This document shows, piece by piece, positions 18,021-26,732 of a DNA stretch of 64,000 nt. Numbering within the stretch: the first letter of the stretch is position 1; each line of letters opens with the position of its first letter. Made by a program: the position numbers and the translations under genes. The notes under the pieces were generated by a model. It made no database searches and was not told the origin of the DNA. It worked only from the letters and a program-made list of their open reading frames with translations. The stretch comes from a bacterium (GTDB lineage Bacteria; Electryoneota; RPQS01), in assembly GCA_013360195.1 (NCBI GenBank), contig JABWCQ010000005.1, positions 92,849-156,848 on the forward strand. Direction: 5' to 3'.

Positions 18021-19523
18021 ATGCGTTTGAAAGCGGTTTTAATGTTGTGTCTGCTTGCGCCGATGGCATTCGGACAGGTGATGATCAACGAGGTTCTCTA
18101 TGACAATCAGGGGACCGACGACACGAACATTCTCTATACCGAAATTTACGGTCCGGCAGGGACGGATCTTGACGGCTGGTCGTTGGTTGGAATCAACGGC
18201 AACGGTGGCGCGGTATATTTTACGGTGAACTTGACCGGCACGATTCCGAATGACGGATATTACGTCGTCGGCGGATCGGCGGTGCAAAACGTTGATCAGG
18301 TTTCACCGCACGATTGGCAGAACGCTGGCAGCGCGGACGCGGTGTCCTGCGACGGCATAGATTTGCGCAACGCGCAGGGGCAAACGGTTGACCATCTTTG
18401 CTACGGACAGTGCGATGCGGACGACAATTGCACGGGCGAAGGCGGCACGAACGCTCCGGATCCGTTTCCGTCACAGGGTGTGAACTATCCTCTGGCGCGT
18501 ATTCCTGATCATTCGGATACGGACAATAACGCGACGGACTGGGCGAGCGCGGACACTCAAACTCCGGGCGCGCCGAACAGCGGCGAACCGTGCGATCCGA
18601 TTGTCGCGATCCTTGAAGATTTGCGCGAGAACGACGACAACGGTGTGCCGACTTTGCTCGGTGAATTTGTTGTTGTGCGCGGCATCGTGAATGTCAACAA
18701 TTACACGCTGGACAGCCTGACGGAATCGAACTTCTTTATTCAGGATGACAACGCGGGAGTTAACGTGTTCCGCGGCACAGTTCCGGCAGGGATTACGGAA
18801 GGCGACTGCGTGGAGGTATCGGGCTGGGTCGGTCAGTTCAACGGGTTGACAGAGATTCTCGCTTCAGGCGCGGGTAATTGCACATTCCAAGTCGAGGTAC
18901 TCGAAGGAACGGGCGAGATAACTCCTCTGGTGTTGACGGGCGCATCCTTCCTCGAAGCATTTGAAGGCATGCTGGTCGAAGTTCGCAATGTGACGATTGT
19001 CGGCGGCGATCCGTGGCCGTCGGGTTCGGGTCAGAATGCGAATATCACAGTGACGGACGGAGCGGGAACGCTGACGATTCGCTTTGACGGAGATTCGCAG
19101 GCAGGCACGGCTCCGCAGCCGTCGGGTCCGTTCACGGTGCGCGGCATCGTGACGCAGTTTGACAACAGCTCTCCTTATACGGACGGCTATCAAATCACAT
19201 TGCGCTATCCAACTGACGTGATTGCCGGATCGGCGGTCGGCGATGAACCGCTTGCGATGGCGGAGAGTTTTGCATTGGTGAACAGCTATCCGAATCCGTT
19301 TAACGGAATCGCGACGCTCGAGTTTGCGGTCGGCAGCGCGCGCGACATCAACATTACGATTACGGACGTGCTGGGACGCGAAGTGTATGCGAACCGGATG
19401 AGCAACCTGACACCGGGCACACATCGTATGCAGTGGTCACCGGAAGGAGCGGCCGGATTGTATTTCGTTCGCGCGACATCGGCCACGACAGTGCAGACGA
19501 GCAAACTGCTTTATCTGAAGTAG
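18021..19523 (+). CDS. Lamin-tail-domain secreted protein with T9SS sorting domain
   Basis: The 500-residue protein has a signal peptide (LLAPMAFGQ), then a lamin tail domain that starts with VMINEVLYDNQG and includes a Cys-rich loop around residues 110-140. A middle OB-like beta domain contains VVVRGIVNVNN and VEVSGWVGQFNG, as in extracellular nuclease/phosphatase-associated domains. The last ~80 residues are a T9SS type A sorting domain (NSYPNPFNGIATLEF, GLYFVRA). It is therefore a predicted T9SS cargo, exported and cell-attached or released. It follows a secreted nucleotidase gene, and a nucleic-acid or phosphate scavenging context is possible. AGGAGA precedes the ATG. A clear terminator follows. 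Confidence 0.82.
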   Translation: MRLKAVLMLCLLAPMAFGQVMINEVLYDNQGTDDTNILYTEIYGPAGTDLDGWSLVGINGNGGAVYFTVNLTGTIPNDGYYVVGGSAVQNVDQVSPHDWQNAGSADAVSCDGIDLRNAQGQTVDHLCYGQCDADDNCTGEGGTNAPDPFPSQGVNYPLARIPDHSDTDNNATDWASADTQTPGAPNSGEPCDPIVAILEDLRENDDNGVPTLLGEFVVVRGIVNVNNYTLDSLTESNFFIQDDNAGVNVFRGTVPAGITEGDCVEVSGWVGQFNGLTEILASGAGNCTFQVEVLEGTGEITPLVLTGASFLEAFEGMLVEVRNVTIVGGDPWPSGSGQNANITVTDGAGTLTIRFDGDSQAGTAPQPSGPFTVRGIVTQFDNSSPYTDGYQITLRYPTDVIAGSAVGDEPLAMAESFALVNSYPNPFNGIATLEFAVGSARDINITITDVLGREVYANRMSNLTPGTHRMQWSPEGAAGLYFVRATSATTVQTSKLLYLK

Positions 19524-19547
19524 CATTCGACGCGCTGGTTTCATAAG

Positions 19548-19577
19548 CGGGCGGCCATGCGGCTGCCCGTTTTTTTT
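19548..19577 (+). terminator. Rho-independent terminator
   Basis: A 9-bp GC-rich stem (19548-19556 with 19561-19569, one G-T pair) has a 4-base loop and eight T residues. It ends the plus-strand run and lies at the convergent junction with the SRPBCC gene. Confidence 0.88.
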
Positions 19578-20403
19578 ATGCCGGTTGGGCAAGCGCGGCG
19601 GCGAATCTTTCGTGAAAGAGTTTTTCGATTCTCACGGCACGCTGCTCGTCCATGTCGTAAAGGGCAAGCCAGGCAAAAAAGAAACGCTGACCGGCACCGA
19701 TGCGAAAGAGACCTTGATTCAAACTCTCGATGACGCCCGCGAATTGGTCGTGGCCGTCCGGTTCGAGTTGCACGACTTTCCCTTGAATGATTTCGGACTC
19801 ATTCAGTGGGAAACGAAAGGTATCGCCGACTTTGAAGCTGCGAAGGCTCTTTTCCGCAAACAGACCGGTGGAGTCCGCGAGATGTTTGTAGGGATTCGTA
19901 ATACCGTGTTCGGCGTAATTGAGTGCCGTCCAGATGAGGCGGCGCTGTTTTCCGAAGTGATGTGTCAGATAATGTGAAAGCGAGAACAGTTCATAGTTCC
20001 AGCCGCCGAAGTAGGAATCGAACTCATCATCCCATTTGGCGTCAGTTGAGAAGCCGGAATGAACCATCGTCAGTTTGGTTTTGCCTTTGCCGGTGGTGAT
20101 GACAAACTCGCAGAGGTAGTCGAGTCCCTCTTTGGCGACGGTTTCAGGCCGGGGAGCGAAGGCCAATCTTTTGTCAGGTTCCCAGATGGTGATACGGTCA
20201 ATCCACTCGAAATCAAAGAGCGGCTTCCAATCGAATTGAATTTCGCCGTTCACTTTTCCTTCGACACGCGCGCGCAGACTGAACCAGTTGGCGATTTCTT
20301 CGGGGTCGGTGAGAGCTCTCCAGACATCCTGCGGTGCGAGATCAAATTCAAATTCGCCGATTATGGCGCGGTGATTCCCTTCGATTTGCTTATAGACCGG
20401 CAT
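19576..20403 (-). CDS. SRPBCC (AHSA1-type) domain protein
   Basis: The protein has about 275 residues from ATG 20403, preceded by AGGGGAA. The N-terminal ~150 residues form an AHSA1-like SRPBCC domain: DLAPQDVWRALTDPEEIANWF, a middle WEPDKRLAFAP strand and a LTMVHSGF strand. A second part (YKHLADSTGLF, FRFPLNESEIIQGKV and a C-terminal helix) is unusual and makes it longer than typical AHSA1 proteins. It lies 13 bases after an ArsR-type regulator gene. ArsR-SRPBCC pairs are common, and the ligand-binding protein is regulated by its partner. The ligand is unknown. Confidence 0.82.
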   Translation of the reverse strand: MPVYKQIEGNHRAIIGEFEFDLAPQDVWRALTDPEEIANWFSLRARVEGKVNGEIQFDWKPLFDFEWIDRITIWEPDKRLAFAPRPETVAKEGLDYLCEFVITTGKGKTKLTMVHSGFSTDAKWDDEFDSYFGGWNYELFSLSHYLTHHFGKQRRLIWTALNYAEHGITNPYKHLADSTGLFAEKSLRSFKVGDTFRFPLNESEIIQGKVVQLEPDGHDQFAGVIESLNQGLFRIGAGQRFFFAWLALYDMDEQRAVRIEKLFHERFAAALAQPA

Positions 20404-20416
20404 GGTTGTTCCCCTT

Positions 20417-20998
20417 TTAATCATCTTTGACGATTGGATACGCTCCGAACATCCACGCGAATTTCCGCGAGTCGGGAGCATCATTATTGTATTTTGCGGT
20501 GATGCGAGTCAGTGCATCGGTGACTTCAGCAGCGAATTTCGCGCGTTCGTCGGCGCTCGCAAAGGAAACTTCGGCAGAGAAAGTCAGTGTCGCGACTTTC
20601 TTTTTTTGCTCCGTGGCTTTTTGCATCACACGGCCGAGGTCACGAATCAGACGCGCAGCGGTAGCGAGCAGAAAGTTAGCCGAGAGTTTGTCAGGTTCAC
20701 GTTCCGGGGCAGGCGCCATTTTGCCGAGAACATCAGGGCTGAAGTAGAGCACATCGTTGGTGCGCACGAGCACCCGTTCGATGCAGTTTCCCCGCCTGCG
20801 GTCTTCGACGTGCTTGATGAATCCGCGTTTTTCAAGTTCACGCAGGTGATAGTTGATTTGCTGGCGCGGACGATTGGTAATGCGGGCAAGCGAACTGGCG
20901 GAATGGGACTCTTTCAGGAGGTCAAGCAGCTCTTGTCGCTCCTGATTGAGGATTTGAGCGGCGACTTCGAGGTCGGAGATAATTCTCGCGGCGTTCAT
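20417..20998 (-). CDS. ArsR-family winged-helix transcriptional regulator
   Basis: The 193-residue protein has an N-terminal winged HTH: QILNQERQELLDLLKESHSASSLARI, recognition helix RPRQQINYHLRELEKRGF and wing RRRGNCIERV. The C-terminal half is helical with a Lys-rich loop and no CxC metal motif, so a metal sensor is unlikely. It precedes the SRPBCC gene in a two-gene operon. No Shine-Dalgarno is seen before the ATG. The promoter spacing instead predicts a leaderless transcript, and a palindrome overlapping its -10 suggests autorepression. Confidence 0.85.
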   Translation of the reverse strand: MNAARIISDLEVAAQILNQERQELLDLLKESHSASSLARITNRPRQQINYHLRELEKRGFIKHVEDRRRGNCIERVLVRTNDVLYFSPDVLGKMAPAPEREPDKLSANFLLATAARLIRDLGRVMQKATEQKKKVATLTFSAEVSFASADERAKFAAEVTDALTRITAKYNNDAPDSRKFAWMFGAYPIVKDD

Positions 20999-21001
20999 GG
21001 G

Positions 21002-21033
21002 TGTAATTTACAACCGAAAAATTAATTTGTCAA
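21002..21033 (-). promoter_or_regulatory. Leaderless sigma-70-type promoter with overlapping palindrome (arsR-type gene)
   Basis: On the minus strand TTGACA (21033-21028), a 17-base spacer and TAAATT (21010-21005) lead to a start 7 bases on, exactly the A of ATG 20998. The inverted repeat TGTAA-T-TTACA (21002-21012) covers the -10. A related element lies at 21052-21061. The rest of the 229-base gap to mutS2 holds nothing else that I can identify. Confidence 0.55.
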
Positions 21034-21227
21034 GAAGAATTTTTATGTCAATACAATTACAAATTCTTAAAAAACAATAGATGCTTGAAATTTGGAGAGG
21101 CTTCCGGGAGGCAAGAGGTGGGTCAGAGAGGTTTTGGAAACCGTGCACGAGGCGAGTGGGACGCGGAATCAAAGAAGTGGATGCGCAGACGGCCGGAGGC
21201 CGCCGGTAGCATAAAGGGATGCTCTCC

Positions 21228-23624
21228 TTAATATAGCTCGACGACGGTGGAGCCGAAGTCATCCTGATTGGCGCCTCCGTCATGCATATTTTTGACCAGA
21301 GGGTGCCGCTGAAGAAACTCACGAACGCGGACGCGCAGCGCGCCGGTGCCTTTGCCGTGAATGATTTTGACACTGGGATATCGCTGTTCTGAAGCGACAG
21401 CAAGATAGCGGTCAATCATGGGAACGGCCTCATCACCAAGCTTGCCGCGCAGATCGAGTTCGCCGGTGATGCGCTCATCACTCATTTGCACGTTGACTTT
21501 GATTTGTGCCGACTTTTTCTTTTTCGAGAGGTCGGGCATGTAGAGCCGCGACGCATCGAACCACAAGCGCATGCCGTTCATTTCGACTTCGACCTGTTTG
21601 CCGCCGCGCTTCAGATTTGTGACCACACCTTCACCTTCGACGCCGTCCACCCCGACATGCAAGCCGACTTCAATGGCTTGCGGACGGCGAATTTCAGGAA
21701 CCGGTTCCTTCAGCTCCTTGACATTTTTTGTCTTTTCGACTTCGACTTTTTCGCGAAGCGCACGCAATTTTTCACGCGCGGACGTGACGGCGGCTTTTTC
21801 AGCCTGCTGTTCTTTAATCTGCTGAACGAGCTTTTCGATTTCCTTACGCGACTCTTCGACAAGCTTTTCCGCTTCCGCGAGAGCCTGTTTCTTGGCTTGC
21901 GCCTTGATTTTCTTCAGTTCGTCAGACCGCTCCTGATAGAGTTTGGAGAGCGCTTCGTACTGAGTGAGCTTCAGGTCGGACTCTTTGCGCAGTTTTTCGT
22001 ATTCCTCGATCTTGCGTGAGAGTTCGCTGACGAGTTCTTCGAGACCGAGCGCGCCCTTATCGAGGAAGGAGCGTGCACGAGTCAGGACACGGTTAGGAAA
22101 TCCGACTCGCTGGGCAATTTCGAGGGCGTAGCTTGAGCCGGGCAATCCTTCACGGAAGTGATATGTTGGAGTCAGGCTTTGTTCGTCGAAAGCCATTGAG
22201 CCGTTCACCAAACCTTCGGTTTCGTGCGCGAAGGCTTTCAGCGAGCCATGGTGTGTGGTGACGACACTGACGGCATTCTGCATCGTCCATTCGAGCAACG
22301 TGGCTTGCGCGAGTGCGGCACCAATTGCGGGGTCGGTGGAGGAACCGATTTCATCCACAAGCAGGAGCTTGCTGCGCGCGGATTCCTCTGTCATTTTTCG
22401 CAATCGCGCGACGTGACCGGTGAAAGTTGACAAATCCCCTTCGAGGGATTGCGCGTCGCCGATGTCAGCCCAGATGCTTTCGAAGTACGGGAGCTGACTT
22501 CCGGAGGAAGCGGGAATAAAGAAGCCCGCGCCAGCCATCAGGCTCAAGAGACCGACGGTTTTCAGCGCCACCGTTTTGCCGCCGGCGTTGGGGCCGGAAA
22601 CAACGACGGTGCGAATCGGGGGGATGATTTCTAAAGTGAGCGGAACAACGGACTGTAATTTTTTTTCGCGCATGCGCTCAATCAAGAGCGGATGCCTGGC
22701 GCGCCACAGCCGGATGACACCGATATCATTGAGTTCCGGCGCAGTGCCTTCCCAACGCAGCGCGAGTCTTGCGCGCGCATAAAGCTCATCGAACTCGGCC
22801 ATGATTTCAAGCGAGAGAATAATCTCTTCGAGGTGCTCGTGGACAAGCGCTGTGAGTTTCAAAAGAATGCGATGAATTTCGCGCTTTTCTTCGAGTTCGA
22901 GTTGCCGAAGCTTGTTGGAAATAGGAAGTGTTTCGACGGGTTCAAGAAAGACGGTGGCGCCGGAGGCGCTGGTGTCCACCATCACTCCCTGCACTTTGTG
23001 CTTGGCATCATCGCGCACAGGGAGAACGAGTTTGCCGTCGCGGAAACTGACGACGCTGTCCTGCAGATAGCCTTGGTCCGCCCATTTCTGCATGATGGAT
23101 CCGAGCCGGTCCTCGAGGTGCTTGTTTTCCTTGCGGCGTTCGTGACGGAGCCGTTTCAAGTCGGGAGACGCATCATCAAAGAGCTCGCCGTTGAGATCAA
23201 TGGCGGATTCGATTTGTTTGGCGATACGGCCGTGGTCCCAGAGACGGCCGGCAAGTCCTGCCAGTTCGGGGAGTGATTCACCTCGCGTGTGAAGCTGCAC
23301 GCGGACACGATTATAGCAGGCGATGGATTCGGCAATCTTGCGTAAGTCAAGCGGGTCGAGGCTTGCTCCCTCAATAGCGGCACGCGAGAGTGGTTCGCGA
23401 ACGTCGGCAAGACCATCCATGGGTAATCCGCCGTCCGTCTCCGTGAGCACACGAACCATTTCCTGTGTGCGAATAAGCAGAAGTTCAGCGCGGTTCTTTG
23501 AGACGGGAACATCGAGTGCTAAAAGCCGCTCCGCCCCGAGGGGTGAAGCGGCCAAGCCGGCGGCAATAGAGATAACCCGCTCCCATTCGAGAGCGAGGAG
23601 GGTTTCTTCACCAATCATACCCAC
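21228..23624 (-). CDS. mutS2: Endonuclease MutS2
   Basis: The 798-residue protein has the MutS core without the mismatch-recognition domain. Walker A SGPNAGGKTVALKT lies near 340, the adjacent ABC-type signature segment is FTGHVARLRKM, and Walker B is LLVDEIGSSTDP. A long charged coiled coil covers about residues 510-640. A C-terminal Smr domain has LDLRG and HGKGTGALR, the nuclease motif. MutS2 binds branched DNA and stalled ribosomes and suppresses homologous recombination. Length and domain order match the family. It overlaps the cvpA-like gene by 10 bases, a commonly seen neighbour. Confidence 0.95.
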   Translation of the reverse strand: MGMIGEETLLALEWERVISIAAGLAASPLGAERLLALDVPVSKNRAELLLIRTQEMVRVLTETDGGLPMDGLADVREPLSRAAIEGASLDPLDLRKIAESIACYNRVRVQLHTRGESLPELAGLAGRLWDHGRIAKQIESAIDLNGELFDDASPDLKRLRHERRKENKHLEDRLGSIMQKWADQGYLQDSVVSFRDGKLVLPVRDDAKHKVQGVMVDTSASGATVFLEPVETLPISNKLRQLELEEKREIHRILLKLTALVHEHLEEIILSLEIMAEFDELYARARLALRWEGTAPELNDIGVIRLWRARHPLLIERMREKKLQSVVPLTLEIIPPIRTVVVSGPNAGGKTVALKTVGLLSLMAGAGFFIPASSGSQLPYFESIWADIGDAQSLEGDLSTFTGHVARLRKMTEESARSKLLLVDEIGSSTDPAIGAALAQATLLEWTMQNAVSVVTTHHGSLKAFAHETEGLVNGSMAFDEQSLTPTYHFREGLPGSSYALEIAQRVGFPNRVLTRARSFLDKGALGLEELVSELSRKIEEYEKLRKESDLKLTQYEALSKLYQERSDELKKIKAQAKKQALAEAEKLVEESRKEIEKLVQQIKEQQAEKAAVTSAREKLRALREKVEVEKTKNVKELKEPVPEIRRPQAIEVGLHVGVDGVEGEGVVTNLKRGGKQVEVEMNGMRLWFDASRLYMPDLSKKKKSAQIKVNVQMSDERITGELDLRGKLGDEAVPMIDRYLAVASEQRYPSVKIIHGKGTGALRVRVREFLQRHPLVKNMHDGGANQDDFGSTVVELY

Positions 23625-24112
23625 CTGCGCTTTTCCCAGCTCTCCCAGTGGGTGATGCTGAAGGCGACTTTCTTTCCTTCGCGAATAAGTTTTGACTTAT
23701 TCATGAAGGTGCTCATATTTCCGCTTGCATCAGCCCATTGAATGACCATGACCAAAGCGGCAAGCAGGAAGATTCCTTTTGCCGTTCCGCCGAGCAGGCC
23801 GAGAATTCGGTCGGGCCATTTCAGTTTCGTGCCGTCTATCCACGTGTGCATACGGTGTCCGAAATAGGCAAAGACAAGGTAGATAAGCAGGAAGAAAAGC
23901 AGGAAGACCAGACCCGATGCCCAGCGCAATTCCCAACCGGGGTCGGCGAAGCGTCCGGCGATATCCTGTAATTGGTCCCGGAAGAGCAGCGTCAGGAGCA
24001 AGCTTGCCGCAAGACCGATGGTGATCATCAGTTCGAAGAGGAAGCCGCGCCGGATTCCGCCGATGCCGAAGCCGATGAGTAGGAAGATGATGAGGATATC
24101 AAGGATATGCAT
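23615..24112 (-). CDS. cvpA: CvpA-family membrane protein
   Basis: The 165-residue inner-membrane protein has four hydrophobic helices. The start MHILDILIIFLLIGFGIGG, followed by GFLFELMITIG, is typical of CvpA (colicin V production) proteins, and the second pair follows a conserved RILGLLGGTAKG loop. Its last 10 bases overlap the mutS2 start. CvpA-MutS2 pairing is common. The biochemical role is unknown; it is linked to envelope homeostasis and biofilm traits in other bacteria. Confidence 0.85.
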   Translation of the reverse strand: MHILDILIIFLLIGFGIGGIRRGFLFELMITIGLAASLLLTLLFRDQLQDIAGRFADPGWELRWASGLVFLLFFLLIYLVFAYFGHRMHTWIDGTKLKWPDRILGLLGGTAKGIFLLAALVMVIQWADASGNMSTFMNKSKLIREGKKVAFSITHWESWEKRRWV

Positions 24113-24178
24113 GAGTGACTTACAATTTATTCAAGCGGAAGCACAGGCGCAACGCGGATACATATAATGAAAGCGAAA

Positions 24179-24206
24179 TCGCCCGGACAGAAAGCTGTTC
24201 GGGCGA
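24179..24206 (-). terminator. Terminator hairpin of rpsU
   Basis: A 12-bp stem (24179-24190 with 24195-24206, one G-T pair) has a 4-base loop and sits 20 bases past the rpsU stop. On the minus strand it is followed by a partly T-rich stretch, so termination is likely but not perfect. Confidence 0.7.
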
Positions 24207-24226
24207 CTTGGAAAGGCAATCAGAGT

Positions 24227-24427
24227 TTAGCGGTTGCGGAGGATTCGGTTGATTTTGCGAATCTTACGCTCAGCTTGGCTGCGTTCCCGCTTGGCCGTTT
24301 CACAGGGTTTTTCGTAGAATTGACGGCGGCGGACTTCGGACAGGATTCCGGACTTTTCACAGGCCTTCTGAAAGCGGCGCACAAGGCGCTCCATAGGTTC
24401 ACCCTCTCGGGCTTTGACAAATGGCAT
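24227..24427 (-). CDS. rpsU: 30S ribosomal protein bS21
   Basis: The 66-residue basic protein has the bS21 pattern: [20 protein letters not shown], then the helix [16 protein letters not shown], then a basic tail. It is part of the small-subunit platform near the anti-Shine-Dalgarno and helps start site selection. A strong GGAGGTGA lies upstream of the ATG. It is a single gene with its own terminator. A possible promoter, TTGATT-N17-TATCTT on the minus strand, lies around 24470-24510. The alternative frame in the same place is a shadow. Confidence 0.93.
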   Translation of the reverse strand: MPFVKAREGEPMERLVRRFQKACEKSGILSEVRRRQFYEKPCETAKRERSQAERKIRKINRILRNR

Positions 24428-24517
24428 GGCTAAAAGTTCACCTCCTTCCGAACAGCGGTTAGTTTACGGATTTTATAGACACGTAAGATACGGCTGTTTG
24501 AGCAGAAAATCAACCGT

Positions 24518-24546
24518 TTGAGAAGATAGGTGCAATGGCGTATAAT
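24518..24546 (+). promoter_or_regulatory. Sigma-70-type promoter upstream of nrfA
   Basis: TTGAGA (24518-24523), a 17-base spacer and a perfect TATAAT (24541-24546) point towards nrfA and give a leader of about 147 bases. The leader contains GACACCGGTGGTC (24614-24626), a near-palindrome that could be an operator, and GGTGGTTGA further on. AAGGAGA lies before the nrfA ATG. Confidence 0.6.
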
Positions 24547-24699
24547 AAACAATATTTTAGTGCCTCTCGATTTTGGACAAATTTATCTTAAATATAGAGT
24601 TTACTGTAATTAGGACACCGGTGGTCAATATTATGGGGTGGTTGATTTAAGTTCCTGACCGCCGTACCTTAAGGGCATCCCGAACAAGGAGAACCTCTC

Positions 24700-26052
24700 A
24701 TGAAAAAGTTATTATCTTCGCGCGGCGCAGCCGCACCCATACTTTTGTTTTTCATCAGCGCAGTGGCCGTTCTTTTTCTGGTGTGGCTGCTGACGGACAT
24801 TTTTGAGAAGAAGCAGGAAGCCCGCTATTCCTATATCAAGACTCAGGAGATTTCGTGGGGCGAGCCGGATCCCGAGAAGTGGAAGGCGAATTTCCCGCGC
24901 GAATATGCGGCTTATATGAAGACGATGAAGACGTCGGAGCTTGCGAAGATCAGTCCGTATGCAAGATATGGCGGATCAGAATCGTTTTCGAAGCTTGAAA
25001 AGGACCCGCGAATGGTTCGGTTGTTCGCGGGCTACTCGTTCAGCGTTGACTATAACGAAGAGCGCGGGCATATGAATGCCCTTCCGGACATGCTCGAGAT
25101 AAAACGACTTGGCGACAAGAAGCCGGGGTCGTGTATGACGTGCAAGAGTCCGCAAGTTCCGCTTTTTATCGAAGAGAACGGAGCTGAAGCATTTTACAAG
25201 ACACCGGTTAAGGAACTTGTGGAAAAGCACGGATTCAAGCATTCGATATCGTGCGGCGACTGCCACAACTCGGAGACGATGGAGTTGCTCGTGCGGCGGC
25301 CTGCATACATAGAAGCGCAGACGCGGAGGGGGATAGACATCAAAGCGCACGATCAGAATTTGAAGCGGACGGACGCCTGCGCACAGTGTCATGTGGAGTA
25401 TTACTGGCAGAAGGAGACAAATTATGTAACCTTCCCGTGGGACAAGGGGCTTTCGATTGACTCGATAGAAGCTTATTACGATTCCATCGGATTCTATGAC
25501 TGGGTTCACGCGGAGACGGGCGCGAAGATGGTGAAGATGCAGCATCCGGAGTACGAAATGTGGAGCAGCGGTATTCACTCGCGGAGCGGCGTGGGCTGCG
25601 CGGATTGCCACATGCCTTACACGAGGGACGGATCCATCAAGATAACAGACCATTGGATACGCTCGCCGTATATGAATTTGACGAACGCGTGTTTGACATG
25701 CCATCGCGAGAGCGAGGACGAAATGGCGATGCGGATTCGGGAGATTCAAGACCGGACCTATAATTTGATGGACAGGTCGGAAGTTGCCATCATCGCGGCG
25801 ATTGACGCAATCAAGGCAGCAATTGCGGCGGGAGCGACGGATGCGGAACTTGAAGAGTGCAGGAAGCTGCATCGCAAGGCACACATCCGTTGGGATTTTG
25901 TATCGGCGGAGAATTCGATGGGATTCCACAGTCCTCAGGAAGCGACACGCATGTTGGGTGACGCAATAGACTTTGCGCGGCAGGCGGAGCTTTCAGCGAC
26001 GAAACTTCTGGCAAAACACGGCAAGCTTGATGTCGCATCGTTGACCAAATAG
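24700..26052 (+). CDS. nrfA: Ammonia-forming cytochrome c nitrite reductase
   Basis: The 450-residue pentahaem enzyme reduces nitrite to ammonium with six electrons. Haem sites in order are CMTCK (residues 145-149, the Lys-ligated catalytic haem), CGDCH (185), CAQCH (227), CADCH (300) and CLTCH (331). The N-terminus is a single membrane anchor or uncleaved signal (about 12-32). Catalytic Tyr and His candidates lie in YYWQKETNYVTFPW and SGIHSRSG. It is followed 14 bases later by the quinol-oxidising partner nrfH. This order is the reverse of the common nrfHA arrangement. With the NirK-like gene at 1-568, nitrite has two possible fates in this organism. Confidence 0.96.
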   Translation: MKKLLSSRGAAAPILLFFISAVAVLFLVWLLTDIFEKKQEARYSYIKTQEISWGEPDPEKWKANFPREYAAYMKTMKTSELAKISPYARYGGSESFSKLEKDPRMVRLFAGYSFSVDYNEERGHMNALPDMLEIKRLGDKKPGSCMTCKSPQVPLFIEENGAEAFYKTPVKELVEKHGFKHSISCGDCHNSETMELLVRRPAYIEAQTRRGIDIKAHDQNLKRTDACAQCHVEYYWQKETNYVTFPWDKGLSIDSIEAYYDSIGFYDWVHAETGAKMVKMQHPEYEMWSSGIHSRSGVGCADCHMPYTRDGSIKITDHWIRSPYMNLTNACLTCHRESEDEMAMRIREIQDRTYNLMDRSEVAIIAAIDAIKAAIAAGATDAELEECRKLHRKAHIRWDFVSAENSMGFHSPQEATRMLGDAIDFARQAELSATKLLAKHGKLDVASLTK

Positions 26053-26066
26053 CCGGGGTTTAGAGC

Positions 26067-26525
26067 ATGAAGAAACCCTCATTTCTGGTCTCGTTGACGG
26101 CGATATTGCTTGGCGCATTCGTGGCGCTTGGGCTGTACACGGCCTATTACAGTAAGGCGTATTCGTACCTTCAGGACGATCCGCTGGCATGCGTGAATTG
26201 CCATGTGATGAAGGACGCTTACGACGGCTGGAAGGTGTCGAGTCACCGTCACATCACGTGCAACGAGTGTCACACGCCGAATGATTTCGTCGGGAAGTAT
26301 GCGACGAAAATGGAGCATGGTGCGCGGCACTCGTATGTGTTCACATTTGGCGATCCGCAACTGATGCGGCTGAAGGAATCCGGTGAAGACATCGTCACGA
26401 ATAATTGCGTGGCATGTCATCAAACGCTCGTCAACTCAACCTTACCGGATCACATGAACGAGCGACGATGCTTAATCTGTCACGAAGGCGTTGCGCACGG
26501 GAAAATGGCGAATCGAAGAAGATAG
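26067..26525 (+). CDS. nrfH: Membrane-anchored tetrahaem cytochrome c NrfH
   Basis: The 152-residue NapC/NirT-family protein has one N-terminal transmembrane helix (about 8-28) and four CxxCH sites: CVNCHVM (42-48, with the Met of haem 1), CNECH (65), CVACH (114) and CLICH (135). It passes electrons from menaquinol to NrfA in the periplasm. The length matches NrfH (about 150-160) rather than NapC. It is co-transcribed with nrfA, and a terminator follows about 30 bases after the stop. Confidence 0.95.
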   Translation: MKKPSFLVSLTAILLGAFVALGLYTAYYSKAYSYLQDDPLACVNCHVMKDAYDGWKVSSHRHITCNECHTPNDFVGKYATKMEHGARHSYVFTFGDPQLMRLKESGEDIVTNNCVACHQTLVNSTLPDHMNERRCLICHEGVAHGKMANRRR

Positions 26526-26555
26526 TTGTACGGTTTCTAACAGGAATTTTCACAG

Positions 26556-26582
26556 CGGGCGGCAGCAATGTCGTCCGTTTTT
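26556..26582 (+). terminator. Terminator of the nrfAH operon
   Basis: An 8-bp stem (26556-26563 with 26570-26577, two G-T pairs) has a 6-base loop and is followed by TTTTTA. Confidence 0.7.
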
Positions 26583-26649
26583 ATCGTGTTGAGAAGTTTT
26601 CACTTAAACGGCTTGAAATGACATATTAACGTGGAATTGGTGAACTCTC

Positions 26650-26679
26650 TTGACAAAGTCAGCTTTTTTTTGATATAAT
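26650..26679 (+). promoter_or_regulatory. Consensus promoter of the cysteine-rich protein gene
   Basis: Perfect TTGACA (26650-26655), an 18-base T-rich spacer and perfect TATAAT (26674-26679). The predicted start near 26686 lies almost exactly at the foot of a GC hairpin (26688-26710). Confidence 0.8.
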
Positions 26680-26687
26680 GACAGCAA

Positions 26688-26710
26688 CCCCGCCTCGGCT
26701 GGGGGCGGGG
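26688..26710 (+). promoter_or_regulatory. 5'-terminal GC hairpin in the leader
   Basis: Seven GC pairs (26688-26694 with 26704-26710) form a stem at the very 5' end of the predicted mRNA, followed by an unpaired stretch and AGGAGG before ATG 26733. Such 5' hairpins are known to stabilise mRNAs. It is not a terminator because no T run follows. Confidence 0.5.
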
Positions 26711-26732
26711 CGCCAAACAATAGGAGGTTGCG

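Noticed and set aside
24976..25929. 317-codon minus-strand frame opposite nrfA
   Set aside because: Lies wholly inside the well-supported nrfA gene and has shadow composition.
26688..26710. Terminator upstream of the cysteine-rich gene
   Set aside because: The GC stem has no following T run and lies just downstream of a strong promoter.
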